A stretch of 64,000 nucleotides of DNA from Pseudomonas frederiksbergensis. Lineage in GTDB: Bacteria; Pseudomonadota; Gammaproteobacteria; Pseudomonadales; Pseudomonadaceae. The position numbers were made by a program, and so were the translations under genes. Under the pieces are notes generated by a model. That model saw nothing but the letters and a program-made list of their open reading frames with translations, was not told where the DNA came from and made no database searches. Below are positions 7,704-16,271 of this stretch, in pieces. Each line of letters starts with the position of its first letter. The stretch's first letter is position 1. The stretch lies in NCBI RefSeq assembly GCF_000802155.2, contig NZ_JQGJ02000008.1, positions 1-64,000 of the forward strand, given 5' to 3'.

Positions 7704-9428
7704 TTAAAGAGTCTCTGATCCGGTCAGGCGTTTGATGGTACTGCGTAGAATCGGGCTGTCAGGCTGTTCCTTGAGGAACTTGGCCCAGATCTGCCGGGCT
7801 TCGCGTTGCTTGCCTTTGGCCCATAGGACTTCACCCAGGTGGGCGGCGACTTCCTGGTCGGGGAAGCGCTCCAGGGCCTGGCGCAGCAAGCGTTCGGCTT
7901 CGTCGAGGTTGCCCAGGCGGAAATTCACCCAGCCAAGGCTGTCGAGTACGGCCGGGTCTTCCGGGTTGATCTGGTGAGCCTGCTCGATCAGCAGCTTGGC
8001 TTCGTCGTAGCGGGTGGTTCGATCCGACAAGGTGTAGCCGAGGGCGTTGAGGGCCATGGCATTGTCGGGATCACGCTGGATGATCAGCCGCAGGTCTTTT
8101 TCCATCTGGGCCAGGTCATTGCGTTTTTCTGCCAGCATGGCGCGGGTGTAGAGCAGGTTCAGATCATCAGGGTATTGCTTCAAGGCTTGTTGCAGGACAG
8201 CCCAGGCCTTATCGCCCTGCTTGTTGGCCGACAGGGTTTCGGCCTCGATCAGGTAAAGCTGGATGCCATAGTCCGGTTGCGTGTCGCGCTGCACGGCCAG
8301 GCGGCTCTGGGCTTCGGCGGTCCGGCCGTTGCTGATGAGGATGTCGGCCTGGCGCAGCTGCGCGGGCAGATAATCATTGCCCGGGCCGACCTGGGCGTAC
8401 TCGATCAATGCGCTCTCTGGATCGTTGCGCTCTTCGGCGATGCGACCCAGGTTCAGGTGGGCCGAATCGACGTGGCTTTCCCGGGCGATCAGGTCTTCCA
8501 GATAGCCCTTGGCTTCTTCCCAGGCCTTGGCTTCCAGGCAGACCAGCGCCAGGGAATAACGCAAGTCGTCGTCCTCGGGGTATTGCTGCACCAGGCTGGA
8601 AAACTCGACCTTGGCGTCGTCCATGCGATTGTTTTCCACCAGCATGCGGGCGTAAGTAAGGCGCAGGCGCTTGTCGTCCGGGTACTTCTTGATGCTTTTT
8701 TCCATCAGCGGCAGGGCTTCGTCGCCGCGGTTCATGCTTTGCAGCAAGCGTGCACGCAGCAGGATAGGGGCCACTTCGCCCGCTTCCGGCGGGTTGTCTT
8801 CCAGCAGGGTGAGGGCGCCTTGGGAGTCGCCGTCCTGTTGCAGCAACAGGGCCTTGCCGAAAATCAACTGGCCGTTGTTCGGGTGGCGTTGCAGCAGTCG
8901 ATCAAAGCTCTTCTTCAGGCCGTCGCGAGTTTCCTGGTCGGTATCGGCGGCAGACAGCGCGAGAAAATCGAAATGGGTGTCGCCCTTGCCCAGCAGGACT
9001 TTTTCCATATACATCATGGAGTCGTCGTAACGTCCGGCGCGTGCCAGCTGCACGGCAGCGGCGCGTTGCGCTTCGAGGTCGTCCGGGGCGTTCCGGGCCC
9101 AGATCAGCGCGGTATCCAGTGCGGGCTGGTCGGCCCCCAGGTACTCGGCAATTCGAAACGCCCGCTCGGAAACGCCCGGATCCTGGGTGTTGATGGCCTG
9201 GGTGACGTAGTTATCCAGGGCAATGTCGAAACGATTGCGCTGGCCCGCGAGCTCGGCGCTCAGCAGGCTGAAGATGGTTTCTTCGCTGAACGAGCCATAC
9301 ACCTTTGGCTTTTCGGGAGCCGGAGTGCTGTCTTCGACGGGTGGCGTGCCGTCCGTCGAAACGGGGGCCATGGACTGGCAGCCGCCGAGGAAGGCAAAAG
9401 CGAGGAGCAACGCAAAAGATCTATTCAT
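7704..9428 (-). CDS. TPR-repeat lipoprotein
   Basis: A 574-residue lipoprotein with signal MNRSFALLLAFAFLGGC and at least eight tetratricopeptide repeats, clearest near the C-terminus (ALNALGYTLSDRTTRYDEA, VLDSLGWVNFRLGNLDEA). It corresponds to the conserved hypothetical next to lolB in pseudomonads. TPR arrays hold protein complexes; the partner is unknown. The ATG at 9428 opens the signal peptide directly. The ribosome site is weak, and an earlier in-frame start at 9485 would add residues before the signal. Confidence 0.9.
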   Translation of the reverse strand: MNRSFALLLAFAFLGGCQSMAPVSTDGTPPVEDSTPAPEKPKVYGSFSEETIFSLLSAELAGQRNRFDIALDNYVTQAINTQDPGVSERAFRIAEYLGADQPALDTALIWARNAPDDLEAQRAAAVQLARAGRYDDSMMYMEKVLLGKGDTHFDFLALSAADTDQETRDGLKKSFDRLLQRHPNNGQLIFGKALLLQQDGDSQGALTLLEDNPPEAGEVAPILLRARLLQSMNRGDEALPLMEKSIKKYPDDKRLRLTYARMLVENNRMDDAKVEFSSLVQQYPEDDDLRYSLALVCLEAKAWEEAKGYLEDLIARESHVDSAHLNLGRIAEERNDPESALIEYAQVGPGNDYLPAQLRQADILISNGRTAEAQSRLAVQRDTQPDYGIQLYLIEAETLSANKQGDKAWAVLQQALKQYPDDLNLLYTRAMLAEKRNDLAQMEKDLRLIIQRDPDNAMALNALGYTLSDRTTRYDEAKLLIEQAHQINPEDPAVLDSLGWVNFRLGNLDEAERLLRQALERFPDQEVAAHLGEVLWAKGKQREARQIWAKFLKEQPDSPILRSTIKRLTGSETL

Positions 9429-9609
9429 ATAGGAAGAGGACGACTTACCTGCGGTCGGATCATCATGACACAAGCCATCGGCCAAACATAACCGAGTCTC
9501 GGCGGATGCCTTATAGGCACAGGTAATTGTGACAATAGTCGGTGGTGGTTGTTCTCAATCTGGCGAAGTAGGACAATTGCCGGCTTCACGTCACCATCAG
9601 CGACCTTGA

Positions 9610-10899
9610 ATGGCCTTCCTTGCACTTGGTATTAACCACAAGACTGCTTCAGTAGACGTCCGCGAGCGCGTGGCATTTACGCCTGAGCAGCTGGTTGAGG
9701 CGCTGCAGCAGCTCTGCCGACTGACCGACAGCCGCGAAGCTGCGATCCTCTCCACCTGCAATCGCAGCGAGCTTTATATAGAACAGGATCACGTTTCGGC
9801 CGATTCGGTGCTTCGCTGGCTGGCCGAATACCATGATTTGAGCCTTGAAGAGCTGCGCGCCAGTGCTTATGTGCACGAAGACGATGCGGCCGTTCGTCAC
9901 ATGATGCGTGTCGCCTCGGGGCTCGATTCGCTGGTACTGGGCGAACCACAGATTCTCGGCCAGATGAAATCGGCCTACGCCGTCGCGCGCGAGGCCGGGA
10001 CCGTTGGTCCGCTGCTGGGGCGTCTGTTCCAGGCCACTTTCAATGCCGCCAAGCAAGTGCGTACCGACACGGCCATCGGCGAGAATCCGGTATCCGTGGC
10101 CTTTGCCGCCGTGAGCCTGGCGAAGCAGATCTTCAGTGATCTGCAACGCAGCCAGGCGCTGCTGATCGGCGCCGGCGAGACCATCACCCTGGTCGCCCGG
10201 CACCTGCATGACCTCGGGGTGAAGCGCATCGTGGTTGCCAACCGCACCCTGGAGCGCGCCAGCACCCTGGCCGAGCAGTTCGGCGCCCACGCGGTACTGT
10301 TGTCGGATATTCCTGCGGAGCTGGTGCACAGCGATATCGTCATCAGTTCCACCGCCAGCCAGTTGCCGATCCTGGGCAAGGGCGCGGTGGAAAGCGCCTT
10401 GAAACTGCGCAAGCACAAGCCGATCTTCATGGTCGACATTGCCGTGCCGCGTGACATCGAGCCCGAAGTCGGCGAACTCGACGACGTTTACCTCTACAGT
10501 GTCGATGACCTGCACGAAGTCGTTGCCGAGAACTTGAAGAGCCGGCAAGGCGCGGCGCAGGCCGCCGAGGAAATGATCACCGTTGGCGCCGAAGACTTCA
10601 TGGTGCGCCTGCGTGAGCTGGCGGCGGTGGACGTGCTCAAGGCGTATCGTCAGCAAAGCGAACGGCTGCGCGACGAAGAACTGCAAAAAGCCCAGCGCCT
10701 GCTGGCCAATGGCGGCAGCGCCGAAGAGGTGTTGGTGCAACTGGCGCGCGGCCTGACCAACAAACTGCTCCATGCTCCTAGCGTCCAGCTCAAGAAGCTG
10801 ACCGCCGAAGGCCGCCTCGACGCGCTGGCCATGGCCCAGGAACTTTTCGCTCTCGGTGAGGCTTCACCGGATAGCTTTTCGGATAAAAAATCGCAATGA
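9610..10899 (+). CDS. hemA: Glutamyl-tRNA reductase
   Basis: HemA reduces Glu-tRNA to glutamate-1-semialdehyde, the committed step of tetrapyrrole synthesis. The 429-residue protein has the catalytic Cys50 in STCNRSELY, the motif LGEPQILGQMK, and the Rossmann loop IGAGETITL. It ends in a dimerisation helix. It overlaps prfA by four bases (ATGA) and heads the hemA-prfA-prmC-moeB-murI operon. The 181-base gap to the divergent TPR gene must hold both promoters. Confidence 0.98.
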   Translation: MAFLALGINHKTASVDVRERVAFTPEQLVEALQQLCRLTDSREAAILSTCNRSELYIEQDHVSADSVLRWLAEYHDLSLEELRASAYVHEDDAAVRHMMRVASGLDSLVLGEPQILGQMKSAYAVAREAGTVGPLLGRLFQATFNAAKQVRTDTAIGENPVSVAFAAVSLAKQIFSDLQRSQALLIGAGETITLVARHLHDLGVKRIVVANRTLERASTLAEQFGAHAVLLSDIPAELVHSDIVISSTASQLPILGKGAVESALKLRKHKPIFMVDIAVPRDIEPEVGELDDVYLYSVDDLHEVVAENLKSRQGAAQAAEEMITVGAEDFMVRLRELAAVDVLKAYRQQSERLRDEELQKAQRLLANGGSAEEVLVQLARGLTNKLLHAPSVQLKKLTAEGRLDALAMAQELFALGEASPDSFSDKKSQ

Positions 10900-11978
10900 A
10901 AGCGTCACTGCTCAATAAACTGGACATTCTCCAGGACCGTTTCGAGGAACTGACCGCCTTGCTGGGCGACGGCGAAGTCATTTCCGACCAGAACAAATTC
11001 CGCACCTATTCCAAGGAATACGCGGAGGTCGAGCCGATCGTCGCCACCTATAAACAGTTGCTCAAAGTACAGGGCGACCTCGAGGGCGCCCAGGCGCTGC
11101 TCAAGGACAGCGACCCTGACATGCGCGAAATGGCGGTGGAGGAAGTGCGCGAGGCCAAGGAACAACTGGTCGAGCTGGAAAGCAACCTGCAACGCATGTT
11201 GCTGCCCAAGGACCCGAACGACGGGCGTAACGTTTTCCTCGAGATCCGCGCCGGTACCGGCGGCGACGAGGCGGCGATCTTTTCCGGCGACCTGTTCCGC
11301 ATGTATTCGCGCTACGCCGAGCGTCGCGGCTGGCGCGTAGAGATCCTCTCGGAAAACGAAGGCGAACACGGTGGCTATAAGGAAGTGATTGCCCGGGTCG
11401 AGGGCGATAACGTCTATGGCAAGTTGAAGTTCGAGTCCGGCGCCCACCGCGTACAACGGGTACCGGCCACCGAATCCCAAGGCCGGATCCATACATCGGC
11501 CTGCACCGTCGCGGTGTTGCCCGAGCCGGACGAGCAGGAAGCCATCGAGATCAACCCGGCGGACCTGCGGATCGACACCTACCGGTCTTCGGGGGCGGGC
11601 GGCCAGCACGTCAACAAGACCGACTCGGCGATCCGCATCACCCACTTGCCTTCGGGCATCGTGGTCGAATGCCAGGAAGAACGCTCCCAGCACAAGAACA
11701 GGGCACGGGCGATGGCCTGGTTGTCGGCCAAGCTCAACGACCAGCAGACCAGTGCCGCCGCCAACGCCATCGCCAGCGAGCGCAAGCTGCTGGTCGGCTC
11801 GGGCGACCGTTCCGAGCGCATCCGGACCTACAACTTTGCCCAGGGGCGAGTCACCGATCACCGGGTCAACCTGACCCTGTACTCCCTCGACGAGATCCTT
11901 GCCGGTGGTGTCGATGCCGTCATCGAGCCCTTGCTCGCCGAATACCAGGCCGATCAACTGGCCGCGATTGGCGAATAG
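10896..11978 (+). CDS. prfA: Peptide chain release factor 1
   Basis: RF1 terminates translation at UAA and UAG. The 360-residue protein carries the PAT codon-recognition tripeptide in RVPATESQGR and the GGQ catalytic loop in SSGAGGQHVNK. The Gln in GGQ is the methylation target of PrmC, encoded immediately downstream. It overlaps hemA by 4 bases. Confidence 0.98.
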   Translation: MKASLLNKLDILQDRFEELTALLGDGEVISDQNKFRTYSKEYAEVEPIVATYKQLLKVQGDLEGAQALLKDSDPDMREMAVEEVREAKEQLVELESNLQRMLLPKDPNDGRNVFLEIRAGTGGDEAAIFSGDLFRMYSRYAERRGWRVEILSENEGEHGGYKEVIARVEGDNVYGKLKFESGAHRVQRVPATESQGRIHTSACTVAVLPEPDEQEAIEINPADLRIDTYRSSGAGGQHVNKTDSAIRITHLPSGIVVECQEERSQHKNRARAMAWLSAKLNDQQTSAAANAIASERKLLVGSGDRSERIRTYNFAQGRVTDHRVNLTLYSLDEILAGGVDAVIEPLLAEYQADQLAAIGE

Positions 11979-11992
11979 GTACAGGTGACCCC

Positions 11993-12823
11993 ATGACCAT
12001 CATCGCCAGTTTGCTTCGCGCCGCCGAATTGCCGGATTCTCCTACGCCACGCTTGGATACCGAGTTATTGCTGGCCGCTGCCCTGGGCAAGTCCCGCAGC
12101 TTCCTGCACACCTGGCCCGAGCGGATCGTGCCAAGCGAGGCGGCGCTATTGTTTTCCGAATACCTGCGCCGGCGTCGTTCCGGCGAACCGGTGGCCTACA
12201 TCCTGGGGCAGCAGGGCTTCTGGAAACTTGACCTGGAAGTCGCGCCCCACACACTGATCCCGCGTCCCGACACCGAGTTGCTGGTGGAAACCGCGCTGGC
12301 GTTGTTGCCGGCTACGCCGGCCCGGGTCCTCGACCTGGGCACGGGCAGCGGCGCGATTGCCTTGGCGTTGGCCAGCGAACGCCCGGCCTGGAATGTCACG
12401 GCGGTCGATCGGGTGCTGGAAGCTGTGGCGCTGGCCGAACGCAATCGCCAGCGCCTGGCGCTGCGCAATGTCACGGTCCTGAGCAGCCACTGGTTCAGCG
12501 CGCTGGAAGGTGAACGTTTCGGGCTGATCATCAGCAACCCACCTTATATTGCCGCCAGCGACCCGCATCTGGCTGAGGGCGACGTGCGTTTCGAGCCGGC
12601 CAGTGCGCTGGTGGCGGGGCCGGACGGTCTGGACGATTTGCGCGCCATTGTGGCCCAGGCCCCCGATCACCTCGAGGCGGGCGGCTGGCTGATGCTCGAG
12701 CATGGTTACGACCAGGCCGAAGCGGTGCGGGGGCTGTTGCAAGACCAAGGTTTCTCCGAAGTCCATAGCCGCAAGGACCTCGGCAATCACGAACGCATCA
12801 GTCTGGGACGCCTGCCGTGCTGA
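11993..12823 (+). CDS. prmC: Release factor glutamine methyltransferase
   Basis: PrmC methylates the GGQ glutamine of RF1 and RF2 using S-adenosylmethionine. The 276-residue protein has the SAM-binding loop LDLGTGSGAIALAL and the amide-methyltransferase signature ISNPPYIA. The start is the ATG after AGGTGACCCC. An upstream open frame through prfA is spurious. It overlaps moeB by seven bases. Confidence 0.97.
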   Translation: MTIIASLLRAAELPDSPTPRLDTELLLAAALGKSRSFLHTWPERIVPSEAALLFSEYLRRRRSGEPVAYILGQQGFWKLDLEVAPHTLIPRPDTELLVETALALLPATPARVLDLGTGSGAIALALASERPAWNVTAVDRVLEAVALAERNRQRLALRNVTVLSSHWFSALEGERFGLIISNPPYIAASDPHLAEGDVRFEPASALVAGPDGLDDLRAIVAQAPDHLEAGGWLMLEHGYDQAEAVRGLLQDQGFSEVHSRKDLGNHERISLGRLPC

Positions 12824-13572
12824 ACGATCAAGAGCTGCTGCGCTATAGCCGACAGATTTTGTTGCAACACGTCGACATCGACGGGCAACTGCGTCTGAAG
12901 CAGGGGCGCGCATTGATCATCGGCCTGGGCGGCCTGGGCGCGCCGGTGGCGTTGTACCTCGCCGCCGCCGGTGTCGGCGAGTTGCACCTGGCGGACTTCG
13001 ACACGGTCGACCTGACCAACCTGCAGCGACAGATCATCCATGACACACAGAGCGTCGGCCTGACCAAGGTTGATTCCGCGATGCGTCGCCTCACCGCCAT
13101 CAACCCCGAGGTTCGACTGGTTCCCCATCCGTCAGCCATGGACGAAGACAGCCTGGCTGACGCCGTGGCGGCAGTGGACGTGGTGCTGGATTGTTCGGAC
13201 AATTTTTCCACCCGTGAAGCGGTGAACGCAGCTTGTGTCGTCGCGGGCAAACCCTTGGTCAGTGGCGCAGCGATTCGCCTGGAAGGCCAACTGTCGGTGT
13301 TCGACCCGCGCCGCCCCGAAAGCCCTTGTTATCACTGCCTCTATGGGCACGGGAGCGAAGCCGAGCTGACCTGTAGCGAGGCCGGCGTGCTTGGGCCGCT
13401 CGTGGGTTTGGTGGGCAGTCTCCAGGCGCTCGAGGCCTTGAAACTGTTGGCCGGCTTCGGAGAGCCGCTGGTGGGGCGCCTGCTGTTGATCGATGCGCTG
13501 GGCACGCGTTTTCGTGAACTGCGGGTCAAGCGCGATCCGGGGTGCAGCGTCTGCGGTACCCGACATGAGTGA
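12817..13572 (+). CDS. moeB: Molybdopterin-synthase adenylyltransferase MoeB
   Basis: An E1-like enzyme that adenylates the C-terminal glycine of MoaD for molybdopterin synthesis. The 251 residues include the ATP loop GLGGLGAPVALYLAAAGVG, a DFDTVDLTNLQRQ motif, and two CxxC zinc pairs (CYHC and CSVC). The start is a GTG inside the end of prmC, so translational coupling is likely. There is no rhodanese domain. Confidence 0.93.
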   Translation: MLNDQELLRYSRQILLQHVDIDGQLRLKQGRALIIGLGGLGAPVALYLAAAGVGELHLADFDTVDLTNLQRQIIHDTQSVGLTKVDSAMRRLTAINPEVRLVPHPSAMDEDSLADAVAAVDVVLDCSDNFSTREAVNAACVVAGKPLVSGAAIRLEGQLSVFDPRRPESPCYHCLYGHGSEAELTCSEAGVLGPLVGLVGSLQALEALKLLAGFGEPLVGRLLLIDALGTRFRELRVKRDPGCSVCGTRHE

Positions 13573-14356
13573 GGCTCCGGTCGGTGTGTTCGATTCAGGC
13601 GTCGGCGGGCTGTCGGTGCTGGGGGAAATTCGCCATTTGCTACCCAATGAATCGCTGCTGTACGTAGCTGACTGCGGGCATATCCCCTACGGGGAAAAGA
13701 GTCCGGAATTCATCCGGCAGCGGTGCGCGATCATTGCCGAGTTTCTCCAGCGCCAGGGCGCCAAGGCGTTGGTGGTAGCCTGCAATACCGCGACGGTCGC
13801 CGGAGTGGCGGACCTGCGTCGCGATTACCCCGACTGGCCAATCGTCGGCATGGAACCGGCGGTCAAGCCGGCTGCCGCGGCGACTCGAAGCGGCATCGTC
13901 GGCGTGCTCGCTACAACGGGCACGTTGCAGAGCGCCAAATTCGCCGCGTTGCTCGACCGTTTCGCCACGGACGTACGGGTGATCACCCAGCCCTGTCCCG
14001 GGCTGGTGGAATTGATCGAAGCTGGCGACCTGCATAGCCCGGCCTTGCGCCAGTTGTTGCAAGGCTACGTCACCCCCTTGCTGGCGGCCGGTTGCGACAC
14101 GTTGATCCTCGGCTGCACCCACTACCCATTCCTCAAGCCATTGCTCAAGGAAATGGTCGCGGCGGATATCAGCCTGATCGACACGGGCGCCGCTGTGGCT
14201 CGCCAGCTTCAGCGCTTGTTGGCGGAACGGATGTTACTGGCCGAAGGGCCTGCCAGTGAAACTCAGTTCTGGAGCAGCGGTGATCCTGCGCACCTGAGAA
14301 AAATCCTACCGATGCTATGGAAATCTTCCGGCGTTGTGCGAAGCTTCGATCTGTAA
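13565..14356 (+). CDS. murI: Glutamate racemase
   Basis: MurI makes D-glutamate for peptidoglycan. Both catalytic cysteines are present in their motifs, VACNTATVAG and LGCTHYPFL, along with the N-terminal GVFDSGVGGLSVL. The protein is 263 residues. The ATG overlaps the moeB end by eight bases, marking the last gene of the hemA operon. Confidence 0.96.
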   Translation: MSEAPVGVFDSGVGGLSVLGEIRHLLPNESLLYVADCGHIPYGEKSPEFIRQRCAIIAEFLQRQGAKALVVACNTATVAGVADLRRDYPDWPIVGMEPAVKPAAAATRSGIVGVLATTGTLQSAKFAALLDRFATDVRVITQPCPGLVELIEAGDLHSPALRQLLQGYVTPLLAAGCDTLILGCTHYPFLKPLLKEMVAADISLIDTGAAVARQLQRLLAERMLLAEGPASETQFWSSGDPAHLRKILPMLWKSSGVVRSFDL

Positions 14357-14469
14357 AAAAGCGTGAAAATTATGTGAATCCAGCTGAACTTCTGATTTGG
14401 CGTGGATTTCTATAGCTGTGTCTGTTTGTAAGAAAAATTAACTAAGGCTGTCGGAAAAGGATGTTTCTA

Positions 14470-14988
14470 ATGAAGCGTTTATTCTGCTTTGCCGCGTTTG
14501 CGGCTGCGTTGATGGGGCACACTTATACCGCACAGGCGGCGGGCGTGGAGTTCGGGGTCGGCCAGACTGGCGACTCGACCATGACCTATCGCTTGGGCAT
14601 GCAATTCGACTGGGACAAGAGCTGGTGGCAGAGCGACGTGGGTCGCCTGACCGGCTACTGGAGCGGGGCCTACACGTACTGGGAAGGGGACGAGACGTCC
14701 AGCAACCACAGTCTGTCGTTCTCGCCAGTCTTCGTTTATGAGTTTGCGGGCCAGAACGTGAAGCCATACATCGAGGCGGGGATCGGCGTCGCGTTGTTTG
14801 AAAACACTGAAATAGAATCCAACAAACTCGGTTCGGCTTTCCAGTTCGAAGACCGTGTCGGGTTCGGCCTGCGCTTCAACGGCGGACATGAAGTAGGCAT
14901 TCGTGCCACTCACTATTCCAACGCCGGCATCAGTTCGGACAACGACGGCGTGGAAAGCTACGCGCTGCATTACACCATGCCGTTGTAA
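14470..14988 (+). CDS. pagL: Lipid A 3-O-deacylase PagL
   Basis: PagL is an outer-membrane beta-barrel that removes the 3-position acyl chain of lipid A, which modulates innate recognition and peptide resistance. The 172-residue precursor has a signal peptide ending AQA. Its catalytic pieces match P. aeruginosa PagL: His and Ser in the ATHYSNAG strand and Glu in DGVESYALHY. The ATG at 14470 has AAGGA at proper spacing; the ATG at 14461 does not. A 113-base gap after murI suggests its own promoter. Confidence 0.95.
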   Translation: MKRLFCFAAFAAALMGHTYTAQAAGVEFGVGQTGDSTMTYRLGMQFDWDKSWWQSDVGRLTGYWSGAYTYWEGDETSSNHSLSFSPVFVYEFAGQNVKPYIEAGIGVALFENTEIESNKLGSAFQFEDRVGFGLRFNGGHEVGIRATHYSNAGISSDNDGVESYALHYTMPL

Positions 14989-14999
14989 CAGCAAAAAAC

Positions 15000-15027
15000 T
15001 GTAGGAGCGAGCAAGCTCGCTCCTACA
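15000..15027. repeat. REP-like palindrome (GTAGGAGCGAG family)
   Basis: GTAGGAGCGAG and CTCGCTCCTAC flank a 4-base loop. It lies between convergent pagL and the YkgJ-family gene and differs in sequence from the GTGGCGAGGG family elsewhere in the window. Confidence 0.8.
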
Positions 15028-15052
15028 GAAATCCAGTTTCAGATTCGTTCTT

Positions 15053-15358
15053 TTACCGATACGCCGTTGCAATGCCCTGGCGTTCTTCCAGGCACTCCGG
15101 CGCGCCCATCTCGAATTCCCTGCAGATCAACGGACGCTTCTCGTAGATCGTGCACATCATGCTGTCGCGGTCCAGGGCCGCGCACCAGCCATCATCAAGC
15201 CTCAGCATGACTTCCCCGCCCCAATCGTCGGTGTCGATAAAGCGTTCCGGAACGCCGGTATCGGTGATCAGCAGCACTTCCAACTGGCAGCAGCACGCCG
15301 CGCAGGTGGAGCACTCAATGACCGGCGCAGGCAATTCAACGAGGGGGATGGTTTTCAT
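15053..15358 (-). CDS. YkgJ-family cysteine-cluster protein
   Basis: A 101-residue protein with a conserved cysteine pattern: CSTCAACCC near the start, a CAALDRDSMMCTIYEKRP block and a RPLICREFE block. This is the YkgJ family zinc- or iron-binding cluster. Biochemical function is unknown. I chose the ATG giving MKTIPLVELP; the earlier TTG adds six residues. Confidence 0.85.
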   Translation of the reverse strand: MKTIPLVELPAPVIECSTCAACCCQLEVLLITDTGVPERFIDTDDWGGEVMLRLDDGWCAALDRDSMMCTIYEKRPLICREFEMGAPECLEERQGIATAYR

Positions 15359-15385
15359 GCGCGCAGTGTAAGGCAACCAGGGGGG

Positions 15386-16141
15386 TCAAAGTTGTCCCTT
15401 GATCGGGGATTCGCCAGCCAACTGGCAATAGTCGTCGTTCGCGCGGGTCTTGCGGGTTGAGGATGGCAGCGGCCAGAGCGCCGTCATGGAGGCCGCGGGC
15501 AGCGTCGTTTCGTCCGGCCGCTCGTTCATTTGAGCCAGAATATAACTGGCCGCCGCATCGGCTGACCATCGGGTCAATATCGAAAGCCCGTCGTCCAGGC
15601 TCATCGCCGAGTCAGCGAGGTCGGGGGTGACCAACATAACGTCGATGCCCTTGGCGGCCGGGGTGCTACGAACCGATTCGAATACCTGACGCAGCGCTTT
15701 GCCGTCGCCCTCGGCACGCGAAGGTGTCAGGTAGGTGACCGGGCTGGCGATGCCTACGAGATGGGGTGCCGTGCCCAGGCGCAACAGAGGAAGCGCGGCT
15801 TCAATGCAAAAGCTGGCGGCCAACAGGTTGCTGCGGATGATGTGTTCGATCAGTGAGTCGTCGGCCGGCTGGCCGTCGACATGCTCAGCCGTTCCGGCAT
15901 TGATGATGACAGTGTCCAGCGCGCCCCATTGCCGGTTGATCTGCTCGCCGATTTCTCGCACTGTTTGGCCGTCGGTCAAGTTGCCGGGGACTGCCAGGAC
16001 ATGTTCCGGATAACGTTGGGAAAGGGTTTGGCACGCTTGTGGCGAACTGATTGCCAGCTGCGCTCCGGTTTGAAGCAGTGCTTCGGCCAGTGACGCACCC
16101 AGGCCGTCGTTCGCACCCGTCAGCCAATACTTTCTTTTCAT
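15386..16141 (-). CDS. SDR-family protein with atypical active site
   Basis: This 251-residue Rossmann protein has the cofactor loop TGANDGLG (8-15) and NAG (81-83). A Ser stands at 133 and a Lys at 148, but the catalytic Tyr position (Lys minus 4) is Glu144. It may therefore bind NAD(P) without classic SDR chemistry. The start follows a purine-rich GGGGGCGGC. It stands alone between the YkgJ gene and the phrB operon, on the same strand. Confidence 0.8.
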   Translation of the reverse strand: MKRKYWLTGANDGLGASLAEALLQTGAQLAISSPQACQTLSQRYPEHVLAVPGNLTDGQTVREIGEQINRQWGALDTVIINAGTAEHVDGQPADDSLIEHIIRSNLLAASFCIEAALPLLRLGTAPHLVGIASPVTYLTPSRAEGDGKALRQVFESVRSTPAAKGIDVMLVTPDLADSAMSLDDGLSILTRWSADAAASYILAQMNERPDETTLPAASMTALWPLPSSTRKTRANDDYCQLAGESPIKGQL

Positions 16142-16271
16142 GCCGCCCCCTTTTTTTCCTAGCATCAAGACGCCGCTTCCGATGCGGCAATCCTGATATT
16201 AGTCGGACCCCATCAAGTCGTGGTGGAATTACATTCCAACCTCAAGCAATTCCATGTTCGGTAATCGCCCT

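Noticed and set aside
7839..9491. 550-codon plus-strand open frame
   Set aside because: Exact shadow of the TPR lipoprotein gene, with repetitive low-complexity translation.
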